DNA of 64,000 nt, taken from positions 1,949,501-2,013,500 of the forward strand of contig NZ_JAPZBC010000001.1 in the NCBI RefSeq assembly GCF_027460265.1, written 5' to 3'. The position numbers were made by a program, and so were the translations under genes. Below the pieces are notes generated by a model, which worked only from the letters and a program-made list of their open reading frames with translations, did not search any database and was not told the DNA's origin. Below, one piece after another: positions 54,867 through 63,642 of the stretch (position 1 is its first letter; each line of letters begins with the position of its first letter). The stretch is from Streptomyces sp. WMMC940 (GTDB lineage Bacteria > Actinomycetota > Actinomycetes > Streptomycetales > Streptomycetaceae).

Positions 54867-55451
54867 TCAGTCCCCCAGCACTCCACGGAGCGCCATCGAG
54901 ACCGCGGCCTCGGCGATGGCGGAGGGGTCTTCGGCGGCGCCCAGCTCGATACGGCGCACCGCCGCGTCCACGACCCCCTGGAGGAGCATGGCAGCCAGGC
55001 GGGGCTGCCGGTGCTCCAGGTCCCCGAGCGCCTCCGCGATCATGGCGATCAGCCCACCGTGCGCGGCACGGATCTTCTCCCTGGCGCCGTCGTCCAGCTC
55101 GCTCGCCGAGATCGCGACGACGGCACGGTGGCGCCGGTCGCCGACGAGTTCCAGCTGACGGCGCACATACGCCTCGACCTTGCCCTCGGGGGTGTCCGAG
55201 CCGGCCATGGCGGCTTCGACCTCCGCCGCCCAGACCGGGAAGTCGACGGCACACAGCTCTTCGACCACCGCGGCGCGGGAGCGGAAGTACTCGTACACGG
55301 AGGACCTGGCCAGGCCCGTGCGCTCGGCGAGGGCGGGGAAGGTCAGCGCGTCCGTCCCGCCTTCGGACAGCAGGGAACGCGCGGCGTCCAGCAGGGCGGC
55401 ACGCTGCATGGTCCGGTGCTCGGCCACGGAGGCCGCTCGAATCCTTGGCAC
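54867..55451 (-). CDS. TetR/AcrR family transcriptional regulator
   Basis: A 194-residue regulator. The N-terminal helix-turn-helix is [20 protein letters not shown] followed by [12 protein letters not shown]. The C-terminal domain has [20 protein letters not shown], as in many actinobacterial TetR proteins of unknown ligand. The start is GTG 55451. It lies just after whiG on the same strand, 98 bp from its stop. No palindromic operator was recognised nearby. Confidence 0.85.
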   Translation of the reverse strand: MPRIRAASVAEHRTMQRAALLDAARSLLSEGGTDALTFPALAERTGLARSSVYEYFRSRAAVVEELCAVDFPVWAAEVEAAMAGSDTPEGKVEAYVRRQLELVGDRRHRAVVAISASELDDGAREKIRAAHGGLIAMIAEALGDLEHRQPRLAAMLLQGVVDAAVRRIELGAAEDPSAIAEAAVSMALRGVLGD

Positions 55452-55549
55452 GGGACCACTTTACGGCGACGGCGGCACGCACGGGCGGGACAGTGACGGT
55501 TCGGCACCGCGCCGCCGCCCGCTCCCCGGGCCGCCCCGGCCCGTCCGCC

Positions 55550-56386
55550 TCACCGGGCGACGTCGGCCAGCTTCGCCCTGAGCTGCAGCACGGACTTGGT
55601 GTGGATCTGGCTGACCCGACTCTCGGTGACGCCCAGGACATTGCCGATCTCGGCCAGGGTCAGGCCCTCGTAGTAGTAGAGGGTGACGACGGTCTTCTCC
55701 CGATCGGGAAGGGTGTTGATCGCTCGGGCGAGGAGACGCCGCAGCTCGCGGTCCTCGGCCACCTCGACCGGGTTGTCGGCGGCGGTGTCCTCCAGGGTGT
55801 CCATGAGGCTGAGCCGGTCGCCGCCCTCACCCCCGACGTGGAGCAGTTCCTCCAGTGCGACGACGTTCGCCAGGGACAACTGGCTGAAGACGGAGTGGAG
55901 GTCCTCGAGCGAGATGCCCATCTCCGCGGCGACCTCGCTCTCGGAGGGGGTGCGCCGCAGTTGCGCCTCCAGTGTGGCGTACGCCCGCTCGACGTTGCGG
56001 GCCTTCTGCCGCACCGAGCGCGGGATCCAGTCCAGCGCCCTCAGCTCGTCGATCATGGCGCCCCGGATGCGGGTGATCGCGTACGTCTCGAACTTGATCG
56101 AGCGCTCGATGTCGAACTTCTCGATCGCGTCGATGAGTCCGAAGACGCCGGAGGAGACGAAGTCCGCCTGCTCGACGTTGGACGGCAGTCCGACGCTCAC
56201 CCTTCCCGCGACGTACTTCACCAACGGCGAGTAGTGCAGGATCAGCTGCTCCCGCAACCGGTCGTCGCCGGTGGCCTTGTACGACCGCCACAGCTCTTCG
56301 AGCGACGAGGGCGCGGGCGGCCGCACGGAACCACGGGCAGCGGGGGGAACTGCCGCGTGGTCAGACCCGGAGGTGTGCTGGGGCAT
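55550..56386 (-). CDS. whiG: RNA polymerase sigma factor WhiG
   Basis: Sporulation-specific sigma factor of the FliA/SigD type that starts the differentiation of aerial hyphae. It has 278 residues. Region 2 includes [20 protein letters not shown] and [20 protein letters not shown]; region 3 has [20 protein letters not shown]; region 4 ends with [20 protein letters not shown], then [16 protein letters not shown]. The ATG at 56386 starts the conserved protein. It is the best marker that the organism is a sporulating streptomycete. A 250-bp promoter region lies upstream. Confidence 0.95.
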   Translation of the reverse strand: MPQHTSGSDHAAVPPAARGSVRPPAPSSLEELWRSYKATGDDRLREQLILHYSPLVKYVAGRVSVGLPSNVEQADFVSSGVFGLIDAIEKFDIERSIKFETYAITRIRGAMIDELRALDWIPRSVRQKARNVERAYATLEAQLRRTPSESEVAAEMGISLEDLHSVFSQLSLANVVALEELLHVGGEGGDRLSLMDTLEDTAADNPVEVAEDRELRRLLARAINTLPDREKTVVTLYYYEGLTLAEIGNVLGVTESRVSQIHTKSVLQLRAKLADVAR

Positions 56387-56639
56387 GCGTTGCCTTTGAG
56401 CCGTTCTGCTGTGGGGCGTGTCGGGACGGGTTGTCTGGGCCGGTGGCTGGGCGGTGAACCTGGCGAGCGTAGCGTGACTGGGCGATTGCGGTGCGCGAAC
56501 GGCGGCGGATCGCGCCTCGGTGGGTGTGTACCGTCGGCCACATCTTCGAACGAGAGCCGGAGGCGGGCGCCGGCCCTCGCGGTCCCGCTGAAGTGCCGCC
56601 GGGGCCGTCGGGCTCACCCTTTCACCCGAATGCCCCGGA

Positions 56640-57806
56640 TCAAGCACCGCCTCGCCGTGCGTTCGAGCCCGTTGTCGCGGCTGCGGCCAACTGCCAGCGG
56701 TCCCCCCGGCGTTCGACGAAGCCCAGGGAGTGCAGCTCGTACAGCCTCGCGAGGGCGTCGTCGGGCGTGGTGCCGGCCCGCGCGGCGACGTTCCGGCCGT
56801 CGAGGGAGCCGTTGGCCGGGAGGGCCTCCAGGACCCGTGCACAGCCGTGGCCGAGCAGATCCCGCGGGAGGACCGGACCGCGGCGCGCTGGGGCGAGATC
56901 GCCGATGTGGCCGACCAGTTCGACCACTTCGTCGGCGTCGGTGACCAGCACCGCGCCGGTGCGCAGCAGTTCGTGCACCCCTGCGGAGAGTCCGCTGGTC
57001 ACCGGGCCGGGAACGCCCATGGTGAACCGGCCGAGGCGCTCCGCGGCGCGCGCCGTGGCGAGTGAACCGCTCCGGTACTCGGCCTCCACGACGACCGTGC
57101 CCCGGGACAGGGCCGCGATGACCCGGTTCCGCAGCACGAACCTGCTGCGGGTGGGATGGGCTCCGGGCGGCAACTCCGCGATCACCAGGCCCTGTTCGAC
57201 CACGCGGCGGAGCAACTCCGCATGGCCGCGGGGATAGACGGCGTCCACCCCGCAGGCCAGTACCGCGACCGTCGCGCCCGCCGCGGACAGCGCGCCTCGG
57301 TGGGCGGCGGCGTCGACCCCGTACGCGGCGCCGGAGACGACCACCCAGCCGCGCTCGGCGAGACCCGAGGCGAGGCTCCCCGACACATGGACCCCATACG
57401 GGGTGCACGCTCTCGCACCCACCACGGCCACCGAACGCAGGGCCCATATCCGCAGGTCGGGTCCGCCCCGGACCCAGAGCCCGACCGGCCTTGCGTCTCC
57501 GAGGTCGTCCAGTTGCCCCGGCCACTCCGGATCCCCCGGACACAGGAAGCGTCCGCCCAGTTCGGCCACCCGCTCGAGATCGCGCTCCGGACGTGCCGCC
57601 GCAGCCCGCATCCGGTAGCCCTCGATCCGCTGCTCCCCCGCACCGGGAAGGGCACCCTCGCCCGGGGTGGGCGCCGTGAGGCGGGCCAGGAGTTCCACCG
57701 GGCCGAGCCGGCGCAGCCATCTCCCCGCGTGTTCGTCACCCGGTTCGACGACCCTCGTCAACGCGGCACGCGCCCTGCGTTCCTCCTCGCCCGCACCGGC
57801 GGTCAC
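56640..57806 (-). CDS. dprA: DNA-processing protein DprA
   Basis: A 388-residue protein that loads RecA on single-stranded DNA in transformation and recombination. The Rossmann-like domain includes [20 protein letters not shown] and [24 protein letters not shown] wording, then [20 protein letters not shown] winged-helix end follows ([20 protein letters not shown]). The GTG at 57806 has GGGAG seven bases upstream. It lies 58 bp after the ComM-type gene, in the yraN-comM-dprA run common in bacteria. Confidence 0.92.
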   Translation of the reverse strand: MTAGAGEEERRARAALTRVVEPGDEHAGRWLRRLGPVELLARLTAPTPGEGALPGAGEQRIEGYRMRAAAARPERDLERVAELGGRFLCPGDPEWPGQLDDLGDARPVGLWVRGGPDLRIWALRSVAVVGARACTPYGVHVSGSLASGLAERGWVVVSGAAYGVDAAAHRGALSAAGATVAVLACGVDAVYPRGHAELLRRVVEQGLVIAELPPGAHPTRSRFVLRNRVIAALSRGTVVVEAEYRSGSLATARAAERLGRFTMGVPGPVTSGLSAGVHELLRTGAVLVTDADEVVELVGHIGDLAPARRGPVLPRDLLGHGCARVLEALPANGSLDGRNVAARAGTTPDDALARLYELHSLGFVERRGDRWQLAAAATTGSNARRGGA

Positions 57807-57864
57807 GACCGGGCTCCCGTCGCCGCGCCCGGGCACCGGTCCGGCCCGCTCCCACGCACGGGGC

Positions 57865-59487
57865 TCACCGCTCGGCTCCGAACCCCGCCGGGACGCCCCG
57901 CGCGATGCCCGTGCGCAGTTGGAGCGCCAGGTCCACATCGCGGGTGCCGGGCCGGTCGTGGCCCGCGAGATCGGCGATCGTCCAGGCGACCCGGAGTACA
58001 CGGTCCATGCCCCGCGCGGTGAGCAGTCCCCTCTCCATGTCCCGCTCGGCCGCGGCCAGCGCGCCGGGAGCGGTGTGCCAGCGGGTGCGCAGCTCGTGCC
58101 CGGGCACCTCGCTGTTCGCGTGCCACGGGGTGCCGGCCAGCCGGGCGGACGCTCTGTCCCGTGCCTCCCCGACCCGGGCCGCGACGTCCGCGGACGGCTC
58201 ACCCCGGCCGCCCCTGCCCAGCAGGTCGGCCCGGCTGACGGGCTCCACCTCGACCCTCAGGTCGACCCGGTCGAGCAGGGGTCCCGAGAGCCGCGCCCGG
58301 TACCGCCGGATCAGCGCCGCGGGGCAGTCGCACCCCGAGCCGTGCAGGGTGTGGCGCCCGCACGGGCAGGGGTTGGCCGCCAGAACCATGAGGAACCGGG
58401 CGGGCAGCCGGACCACCCCCGCGCTCCGTGCGACGATCACATGGCCCGATTCGAGGGGCTGGCGGAGGGCGTCGAGCGCCTTGCCGGAGAACTCCGGGGC
58501 CTCGTCCAGGAACAGGACGCCCCGGTGCGCCAGGGACACCGCGCCGGGTCTCGGCACGCCCTGACCACCGCCCACGAGGGACTGCATCGTCGCCGAGTGG
58601 TGCGGGGCGCAGTAGGGCGGCGTGCGCACCAGGGGCTCGCCGGGCGGCAGGATGCCCGCGACCGAATGAACGGCGGTGACCTCGAGGGACTCCTTGCGGG
58701 TGAGTGGCGGGAGCACGGACGCGAGCCGCTCCGCCAGCATCGTCTTCCCCGCGCCCGGAGGGCCCTGGAGCAGCAGGTGGTGGCCCCCGGCGGCGGCGAT
58801 CTCGACGGCGGTGCGCGCAGCGTGCTGCCCGGCGACGTCCGCCAGGTCCGGATGGGAGCCCTCGCCCCGCCCCGGACCGGCGAGACCCGTGCCCACCCCG
58901 GCGCCGGGAACCGTGAGTCCGGCGAGCATGGCGTCGGGCCGGCCGTCGCCGTCGGGCTCCTCCTCCGGCACCGGTTCGTCGTTCAGCACCGCGATGAGCT
59001 GGCGCAGACTGCGCACTCCGAGGACCGAGACGCCCGGGACGAGCGAGGCCTCTCCCGCGGTCCGCTCGGGTACGACGACCTGCCGGTATCCCGCCTCCGC
59101 CGCGGCGAGCACCGCGGGCAGCACGCCCCGCACGGGCCGCACCCTGCCGTCGAGCCCCAGCTCGCCGAGGAGTACGAGATCCGCGATGGCCCCGGGATCG
59201 ATGCGCTCGGCTGCACCGAGCACGGCGCAGGCGACGGCCAGGTCGAAACCGCTGCCGCTCTTGGGCACGGAGGCCGGGCTGAGGCCGACGGTGAGCTTCT
59301 TCTGCGGCCACTCGGCATCGGAGTTGACGACGGCGGCCCGGACCCGGTCCCGGCTCTCCACGAGGCTCTTGTCCGGGAGTCCCACCAGGGCGAAGGCCGC
59401 GACTCCCGGCTCCAGGTCCGCCTGGACCTCCACGACCACGCCCTCAACCCCCACCAGGGCCACCGAGCATGTGCGCGCGAATCCCAT
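57865..59487 (-). CDS. YifB/ComM-type Mg chelatase-like AAA ATPase
   Basis: A 540-residue helicase-like ATPase. The N-terminal Lon-like domain is FALVGLPDKSLVESRDRVRA and KKLTVGLSPASVPKSGSGFD. The AAA part has Walker A GPPGAGKTMLAER and Walker B GVLFLDEAPEFSG, and a cysteine-rich zinc-binding stretch NPCPCGRHTLHGSGCDC. ComM promotes branch migration in natural transformation. The start overlaps the yraN stop by one base. Confidence 0.94.
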   Translation of the reverse strand: MGFARTCSVALVGVEGVVVEVQADLEPGVAAFALVGLPDKSLVESRDRVRAAVVNSDAEWPQKKLTVGLSPASVPKSGSGFDLAVACAVLGAAERIDPGAIADLVLLGELGLDGRVRPVRGVLPAVLAAAEAGYRQVVVPERTAGEASLVPGVSVLGVRSLRQLIAVLNDEPVPEEEPDGDGRPDAMLAGLTVPGAGVGTGLAGPGRGEGSHPDLADVAGQHAARTAVEIAAAGGHHLLLQGPPGAGKTMLAERLASVLPPLTRKESLEVTAVHSVAGILPPGEPLVRTPPYCAPHHSATMQSLVGGGQGVPRPGAVSLAHRGVLFLDEAPEFSGKALDALRQPLESGHVIVARSAGVVRLPARFLMVLAANPCPCGRHTLHGSGCDCPAALIRRYRARLSGPLLDRVDLRVEVEPVSRADLLGRGGRGEPSADVAARVGEARDRASARLAGTPWHANSEVPGHELRTRWHTAPGALAAAERDMERGLLTARGMDRVLRVAWTIADLAGHDRPGTRDVDLALQLRTGIARGVPAGFGAER

Positions 59488-59867
59488 CAGGCCACCCCCG
59501 CCACATGCTCGACCTGGGGCGCGCCCCGCCGGGGCAGCACGACCCCGACGACGTCGATCCGCACCCCGCCCGGGGGCGGTGGCCCCCCGTGCCGCTGAAG
59601 CCAGCAGGCGGCCAGGTGTCTCAACCGCTCCACCTTGGCGGATGTGATCGCGGCCATCGGATGCTCGAAGGGCGTACGCCCGTCGGGGCCGACCCTGCGG
59701 GTCTTCACCTCGCAGACGACCATCGTGTCGCCGTCCCGGGCGACGATGTCGATCTCTCCGGCCCGTCCGCACCGCCAGTTCCTGGCGAGTACGGCCATTC
59801 CGGCCGCTGCCAGCAGCCGGACGGCCAGTTCCTCCCCGTACCGCCCCAGTGCGCTCGTCGCGTTCAT
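59487..59867 (-). CDS. YraN family (UPF0102) endonuclease-like protein
   Basis: A 126-residue protein of the Holliday-junction-resolvase-like fold. The core motifs are [20 protein letters not shown], then [20 protein letters not shown], which contains the nuclease-type E-x-D and E-V-K residues. Function is not settled. Its stop overlaps the ComM-type start as TGATG. Confidence 0.92.
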   Translation of the reverse strand: MNATSALGRYGEELAVRLLAAAGMAVLARNWRCGRAGEIDIVARDGDTMVVCEVKTRRVGPDGRTPFEHPMAAITSAKVERLRHLAACWLQRHGGPPPPGGVRIDVVGVVLPRRGAPQVEHVAGVA

Positions 59868-59923
59868 CGGGCACCACCTCCGGCACCGACTCTGACGCCT
59901 GCGGCCCCGGCGAGTGGATCTTG

Positions 59924-59952
59924 GTGGAAAACCGGCCCGATGTGGAAAACCG
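59924..59952. repeat. Direct repeat GTGGAAAACCG, two copies
   Basis: Copies at 59924-59934 and 59942-59952, exactly 18 bp apart. On the minus strand the second copy, with its flanking T, reads TTTTCCACA, one change from the TTATCCACA DnaA box; the first reads TTTTCCACC. They lie just upstream of yraN. Confidence 0.4.
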
Positions 59953-59973
59953 CGCCGCCCCTTCGGGTGGAGA

Positions 59974-60282
59974 TCAGCCCTGGGGAAGCTCCAGATCGCT
60001 CTTGTTCAGCTCCTCGATGTTCACGTCCTTGAACGTGAGTACCCTGACCTGCTTGACGAACCTGGCCGGCCGGTACATGTCCCACACCCAGGCATCTGCC
60101 ATGGAGACCTCGAAGAAGACCTCACCTTGCACCGAGTGGACCTGCATCTCGTAGTCATTGGTGAGATAGAAACGGCGCTCGGTCTCGATCACGTATTTGA
60201 ACAGACCGACGACGTCGCGGTACTCCCGGTAGAGCTTCAGCTCCATCTCGGTCTCGTACTTCTCGAGGTCCTCGGCGCTCAT
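59974..60282 (-). CDS. DUF2469 family protein
   Basis: A 102-residue conserved actinobacterial protein. It begins [20 protein letters not shown] and has [20 protein letters not shown] and the ending [13 protein letters not shown] wording. Function unknown. It is small, acidic and cytoplasmic and always seems to lie near the signal peptidase and yraN genes. Confidence 0.92.
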   Translation of the reverse strand: MSAEDLEKYETEMELKLYREYRDVVGLFKYVIETERRFYLTNDYEMQVHSVQGEVFFEVSMADAWVWDMYRPARFVKQVRVLTFKDVNIEELNKSDLELPQG

Positions 60283-60337
60283 GGCATGTTCCCCTTCAGC
60301 CGTGCGTCCCCCTATTGTGCGCCAGCCCCCCGCGTCC

Positions 60338-60931
60338 CTAGACGTTTTCCCGGGCCAGGACCACAGGCGCACTCGGAGGCCCCTCGTCGAGCAGCGTACG
60401 CAGCAGCTCGGCGAGCCTGGTCGGATACACCGTCTCACGCGCCGCCGACAGTTCGGCGGAGGTCCACCACCTCAGCCCCGCGACACTGCGCTGCTCCAGC
60501 CGGGTCAGGCCGGTCAGGCTGGTCGTCGTCTGCCGGGTACGTGCCAGGTAGTACCACTCGTCCTGGTCCCAGCGCCGTCCGTCGAACGGGAAGGAGCACT
60601 CCCGCTGCCAGATCACCGGTCCCAGCTCGACGTCTGTGATTCCCGTCTCCTCGGCCAGCTCGCGCAGCGCGGCCTCCTCCCGTGACTCCGTGCCCTCGAC
60701 CCCACCGCCCGGTGTGAACCACCAGTCGTCGTCCGGATCGTCCGGCTCGAAGCCGTGCAGCAGCAGGACGCGGTCGTCGGGATCGAGCAGGATCACCCGG
60801 GACACCCGGCGCAGGGCGCGCCCGGCCCCGCCCCCGGTCGTCCCGGACGTCCTCCCGTCCACGGCAGCCCCCGGCGCAGGACCGCCCGCAGGCGTCCCTC
60901 GGCCCGATCCGTCCGACGGCCCCTCAGACAT
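60338..60931 (-). CDS. Nudix hydrolase
   Basis: A 197-residue protein with a Nudix box, GGGVEGTESREEAALRELAE followed by ETGI, matching Gx5Ex7REUxEExGU. About 40 glycine- and proline-rich residues precede it. The substrate is a nucleoside diphosphate derivative that cannot be specified. The ATG at 60931 overlaps the signal peptidase stop by eight bases, so it is coupled to the lepB cluster. Confidence 0.9.
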   Translation of the reverse strand: MSEGPSDGSGRGTPAGGPAPGAAVDGRTSGTTGGGAGRALRRVSRVILLDPDDRVLLLHGFEPDDPDDDWWFTPGGGVEGTESREEAALRELAEETGITDVELGPVIWQRECSFPFDGRRWDQDEWYYLARTRQTTTSLTGLTRLEQRSVAGLRWWTSAELSAARETVYPTRLAELLRTLLDEGPPSAPVVLARENV

Positions 60932-61673
60932 CCGCGGTCGCCCCGCTCCGCCCAGCAGTACGCTTCCGCCGGCCCGCGAGCTTCGCGAGCGGTCCGTGGG
61001 CGGCCCCACCCAGGATCAGCACGGCGCCGAGCGCCACCGACGCGAGGACCGGCCGGACGGGCCCCGGCTCGGAGATCCCGCCGGGCAGGGCGGCGAAGCC
61101 CCGCGGCCGTTCCAGTATCCCGCCGAGCGGCCAGGCGACGGCGTCGAGCCGGGCGGTCACCGCCCCGACCGGCACGGTGCCCTGGCCGGCCTCCTGGAGG
61201 TGCGAACGGGAGTCCACGGAGGTCCTGCGCTCGTCACCGAGGAGGAAGAGCTTCCCCGCGGGCACGGACACGTTGAAGCCCAACGGTGACGCGGGCTCCT
61301 CGCCGCGCAGATACGGTTCCTCGACGGCCTTGCCGTTGACGGTCATCCGGCCGTCGGAATCGCAGCACGCGACCTTGTCGCCGCCGACCCCGACCACGCG
61401 CTTCACCATCGGGGCGTCGGCCCACACCTTGTCGGTGAAGACGACGACGTCCCCGCGCCGGACCTCCGATCCGTCGATGCGCTGCGCCAGCACCCGGTCA
61501 CCCGGCTCCACGGTCGGTGACATCGAGTCCGTCGGGACCGTGTACGGCTGGTAGAGCAGCGCCCCCCAGACGAATCCGCCGAGGAAGAGCACACAGCCGA
61601 CGGCCACGGCGAGCCCCGACAGCACACTGCCGAGGCGGCCGTGGCCGCTGCCCGTACGTCCTGTTCCGCTCAT
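60924..61673 (-). CDS. lepB: Type I signal peptidase (fourth of four)
   Basis: A 249-residue membrane serine protease that removes signal peptides. The catalytic serine is in TVPTDSMSPTVEPGDRVLAQ and the lysine in MVKRVVGVGGDKV. A hydrophobic anchor lies near residues 15-40 and a second near the C-terminus (VRPVLASVALGAVLILGG). The ATG at 61673 has GGGAG seven bases upstream. It corresponds in order to SipZ of S. lividans. Confidence 0.92.
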   Translation of the reverse strand: MSGTGRTGSGHGRLGSVLSGLAVAVGCVLFLGGFVWGALLYQPYTVPTDSMSPTVEPGDRVLAQRIDGSEVRRGDVVVFTDKVWADAPMVKRVVGVGGDKVACCDSDGRMTVNGKAVEEPYLRGEEPASPLGFNVSVPAGKLFLLGDERRTSVDSRSHLQEAGQGTVPVGAVTARLDAVAWPLGGILERPRGFAALPGGISEPGPVRPVLASVALGAVLILGGAAHGPLAKLAGRRKRTAGRSGATADV

Positions 61674-61724
61674 CGCAGCGCTCCCTGCCTCCCAGGACCG
61701 ACGATCGCTGATCCGAGCGGCACC

Positions 61725-62675
61725 CTACCCGTCGGTTCGCCCGCGGGTCAGCCGCCTCCGGCGGACGAGCACGATCGGCAACGCGCCGGCCACCGCGAGT
61801 GCGCCCGGCGCGAGGGTCCCGCCGATCACAGCCGCCGAGTTCAGCCCGGGCTGGTCGAAGGTGTCCGGAACCGGCAGCGTGGACCAGCGGTTGAACGGCC
61901 AGGCCACCACGACGGCCCTCCCGACGACGTCCTCGTTGCTGACCGTGCCGTTGTAGGGCAGTTCCTGGTGGTAGCGCGAGTCCAGGGAGTTGTCGCGGTT
62001 GTCGCCCATCACCCAGATCCGGCCCTCGGGCACGCGGATCGGACCGAACGGCTTGTCGTCGCAGGGCGTGCTGCCGGGCCGGATGTACGACGTCTCGTCC
62101 AGGGCCTTGCCGTTGACCATGACCTTGCCTCCCTTCTTGCAGGAGACGGTGTCACCGCCGACCGCGATGACACGCTTGATCAGGTCCTTCTCCTCCGACG
62201 AGGGCATCAGGCCGATGAAGCTCAGGAACTGCTGCACCACATTGGGCTCGGGAGCCTGGGTGTCGTCCAGCCAGCCGCCCGGGTCGTGGAAGACGACGAC
62301 CTCGCCGCGCTCGGGTTCGGAGCCGAACCAGGGCGTCAGCTTGTCGACCAGCACCCGGTCGCCCCGCTGCAGCGTGTTCATCATCGAGTCCGACGGGATC
62401 GAGAACGCCTGCACCAGGAAAGTCTTGATCAGCAGCGCCAGGACCAGCGCGATGCCGACGAGGAGCGGCAGCTCCTTCCAGAAGGACCGCTGCTTCCTCG
62501 CCCCGGTACCGGACGAGCCGTCGCCGTCCGCCGGGTCACCGCCCCCCGAACCGCCGTCGCCCTGCGGGGGAAGGCCGCCGGAGCCGCTGGAACCGGGGGA
62601 AGGCTTCGCGTACCGCTCGGGCCGCTCCTCGGGCTCCTCGTGTCCGGATCGTGCGCCTACGGCCAAATCCCCCAC
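61725..62675 (-). CDS. lepB: Type I signal peptidase (third of four)
   Basis: A 316-residue protein. An acidic and glycine-rich N-terminus of about 60 residues precedes the anchor LPLLVGIALVLALLIKTFLV. The catalytic serine is in SIPSDSMMNTLQRGDRVLVD and the lysine in LIKRVIAVGGDTVSC. A C-terminal hydrophobic segment is present. The GTG at 62675 is five bases from AGGAG; a GTG two codons earlier is too close. Its first 140 bp overlap the preceding lepB gene. Confidence 0.9.
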   Translation of the reverse strand: MGDLAVGARSGHEEPEERPERYAKPSPGSSGSGGLPPQGDGGSGGGDPADGDGSSGTGARKQRSFWKELPLLVGIALVLALLIKTFLVQAFSIPSDSMMNTLQRGDRVLVDKLTPWFGSEPERGEVVVFHDPGGWLDDTQAPEPNVVQQFLSFIGLMPSSEEKDLIKRVIAVGGDTVSCKKGGKVMVNGKALDETSYIRPGSTPCDDKPFGPIRVPEGRIWVMGDNRDNSLDSRYHQELPYNGTVSNEDVVGRAVVVAWPFNRWSTLPVPDTFDQPGLNSAAVIGGTLAPGALAVAGALPIVLVRRRRLTRGRTDG

Positions 62676-63642
62676 ATCCACTCCTCACTCCGTGCGACCG
62701 CCCGCGCCCGAGACGGCGCAGGCCCACTACTCCCATAACGAGCGGGAGTTCCGCAGGGCTCGGGAGCAGGACCAGTCCTTTGTGATCCTGGGAGGACACA
62801 CTATGCGACGCTCCGTGTGCGGTGGCCGTCCCGGCGCGCGCATCGGGGACCGAGGCGTACGTTCCCCTCTCCTCCAGTTTGCTCCAGTGGTCGAACGGCC
62901 ATGCGATGACCACGGCGCGCCCGACGACCTCCTCCTCCGAGACGGTGCCGCTGTACTCCTCGTCGAGGTGGAATCGGGAGTCGGCCGAGTTCGACCGGTG
63001 GTCGCCCATCACGAACAGCCGGCCCTCGGGGACCTGCACGTCGAACCTCAGTTTCGAGGGGGCGTTGCCGGGGTGCAGATAGGGCTCGTTCAGCGGGACC
63101 CCGTTGACCGTGACCTTGCCCTCCCGGTCGCAGCACTTGACCGAGTCACCGCCGACGGCGACGACCCGCTTGATCAGGTCCTGCTCGTCCTCGGACGGCA
63201 GCAGGCCGATGAAGGTCAGCACGTCCTTGGCCTGCTTGACGACGACAGGGTCGTCCCTGCGCGGCGTCTGTTCCTCCTGGAGCCAGCCGCCGGGGTCCTT
63301 GAAGACGACGACGTCACCGCGCTCGGGCTTGGAACCGAACCAGGGCGTCAGCTTGTCGACCAGCACCCGGTCGTCGATCCGGATCGTCTGCTCCATCGAA
63401 CCCGAGGGGATGACGAACGCCTGCACCAGGAAGGTCTTGAGGACGAGGGCGATCATCAGCGCCACCGTGATGAGAAGGGGGATCTCCTTGACCGCGGATC
63501 GCTGGCGCCGTCTCTTCACCTTCTTGGCGAGCCTGCGCCGCTCGGCGCGCCCGGGCAGCGTCCGGCCGCCGTCGGTGGGCCGGGTGCCGGTGGGCAGCCG
63601 GGTGTCGGCCCGGTGGCTCGCGCGCCGCCCACGGCTACCCAT
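62536..63642 (-). CDS. lepB: Type I signal peptidase (second of four), extended C-terminus
   Basis: A 368-residue protein. A very basic N-terminus (RRLAKKVKRRRQRSAVKE) leads into the anchor LITVALMIALVLKTFLVQAF. The serine is in VIPSGSMEQTIRIDDRVLVD and the lysine in LIKRVVAVGGDSVKC. Beyond about residue 270 the sequence becomes basic and low in complexity (VRSGCGGFGRRRTIRTRG) and overlaps the next gene by 140 bp, which looks like a lost stop or frameshift. ATG 63642 is used; a GTG two codons upstream is possible. Confidence 0.85.
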   Translation of the reverse strand: MGSRGRRASHRADTRLPTGTRPTDGGRTLPGRAERRRLAKKVKRRRQRSAVKEIPLLITVALMIALVLKTFLVQAFVIPSGSMEQTIRIDDRVLVDKLTPWFGSKPERGDVVVFKDPGGWLQEEQTPRRDDPVVVKQAKDVLTFIGLLPSEDEQDLIKRVVAVGGDSVKCCDREGKVTVNGVPLNEPYLHPGNAPSKLRFDVQVPEGRLFVMGDHRSNSADSRFHLDEEYSGTVSEEEVVGRAVVIAWPFDHWSKLEERGTYASVPDARAGTATAHGASHSVSSQDHKGLVLLPSPAELPLVMGVVGLRRLGRGRSHGVRSGCGGFGRRRTIRTRGARGAARAVREAFPRFQRLRRPSPAGRRRFGGR

